Shown piece by piece: positions 26,327 to 26,405 of a stretch of DNA of 26,405 nucleotides. The stretch's first letter is position 1, and each line of letters starts with the position of its first letter. Both the position numbers and the translations under genes were made by a program. The notes under the pieces were generated by a model. That model saw only the letters and a program-made list of their open reading frames with translations. It was not told where the DNA came from and did not search any database. This DNA is from Gnetum montanum (taxonomy: Eukaryota > Streptophyta > Gnetopsida > Gnetales > Gnetaceae), in assembly GCA_015680685.1 (NCBI GenBank), contig MNCI01002760.1, positions 8,307-34,711 on the forward strand. The letters run 5' to 3'.

Positions 26327-26405
26327 TCATATTATGATTATAGAGTTAGAAAAATTTACAAAGAAAGGAACCCCTTAGGTGTTATATCTTTTAGTTACTT
26401 GACCT

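Noticed and set aside
1-26405. Bacterial-type systems (CRISPR array, toxin-antitoxin, phage or operon structure) and tRNA or rRNA genes
   Set aside because: No regularly spaced identical repeats with unique spacers, no ribosome-binding-site-led gene runs and no recognisable tRNA or rRNA folds. The content is eukaryotic retrotransposon DNA.

Overview
This window looks like intergenic DNA from a land plant with a large, repeat-rich nuclear genome. The evidence is three long-terminal-repeat (LTR) retrotransposons of the plant Ty3/gypsy type, a decayed plant-style leucine-rich-repeat receptor fragment, AT-rich noncoding DNA, and no bacterial operons, phage modules or CRISPR arrays. The species cannot be named from the sequence. 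Two single undetermined bases (16329 and 17699) mark it as a draft assembly.

Layout from left to right. (1) 1-2164: the 5' end of retrotransposon C on the minus strand. It has a 1.45 kb LTR with an unusually GC-rich core, an 18-nt primer-binding site, an AT-rich leader and an open N-terminal gag-like frame that runs off the left edge. (2) 2165-5784: non-element DNA with a 3 x 21 bp minisatellite, a truncated LRR-receptor-like pseudogene (about 2823-3535), four tandem copies of an 80-bp repeat plus a decayed fifth (3556-3905), and about 1.9 kb in which nothing convincing is coded. (3) 5790-13683: retrotransposon A on the plus strand, Athila-like, bounded by the 5-bp target duplication GTGAG. 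Its 5' LTR is complete. Gag, protease, RT, RNase H and integrase can be read through many stops and four small frame changes. The tail and the start of the 3' LTR are deleted. (4) 13689-14019: unassigned filler. (5) 14020-26326: retrotransposon B on the minus strand, same family as A but longer and older. It keeps the extra 3' open reading frame (14682-17448), the polypurine tract, the primer-binding site and a complete 5' LTR, while its 3' LTR is truncated. (6) 26327-26405: flank.

A and B face each other in opposite orientation and share LTR termini (TGATGAG...CTCATCA), primer-site position, gag start and pol ending. When functional, such elements transcribe from LTR to LTR, prime reverse transcription from a tRNA, make a Gag-Pol polyprotein and integrate the DNA copy. 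Neither copy can do this now. Both carry stops throughout and an Asp-to-Asn change at the second integrase catalytic position. The most interesting observation is that at least five in-frame stops sit at homologous codons in A and B. Either an already defective lineage was copied in trans, or methylated CG/CHG codons decayed in parallel. I found no credible novel cellular system. The less ordinary items are the shared stops, the extra ORF of B, the structured and GC-rich LTR of C, and the 80-bp repeat array beside the receptor pseudogene.
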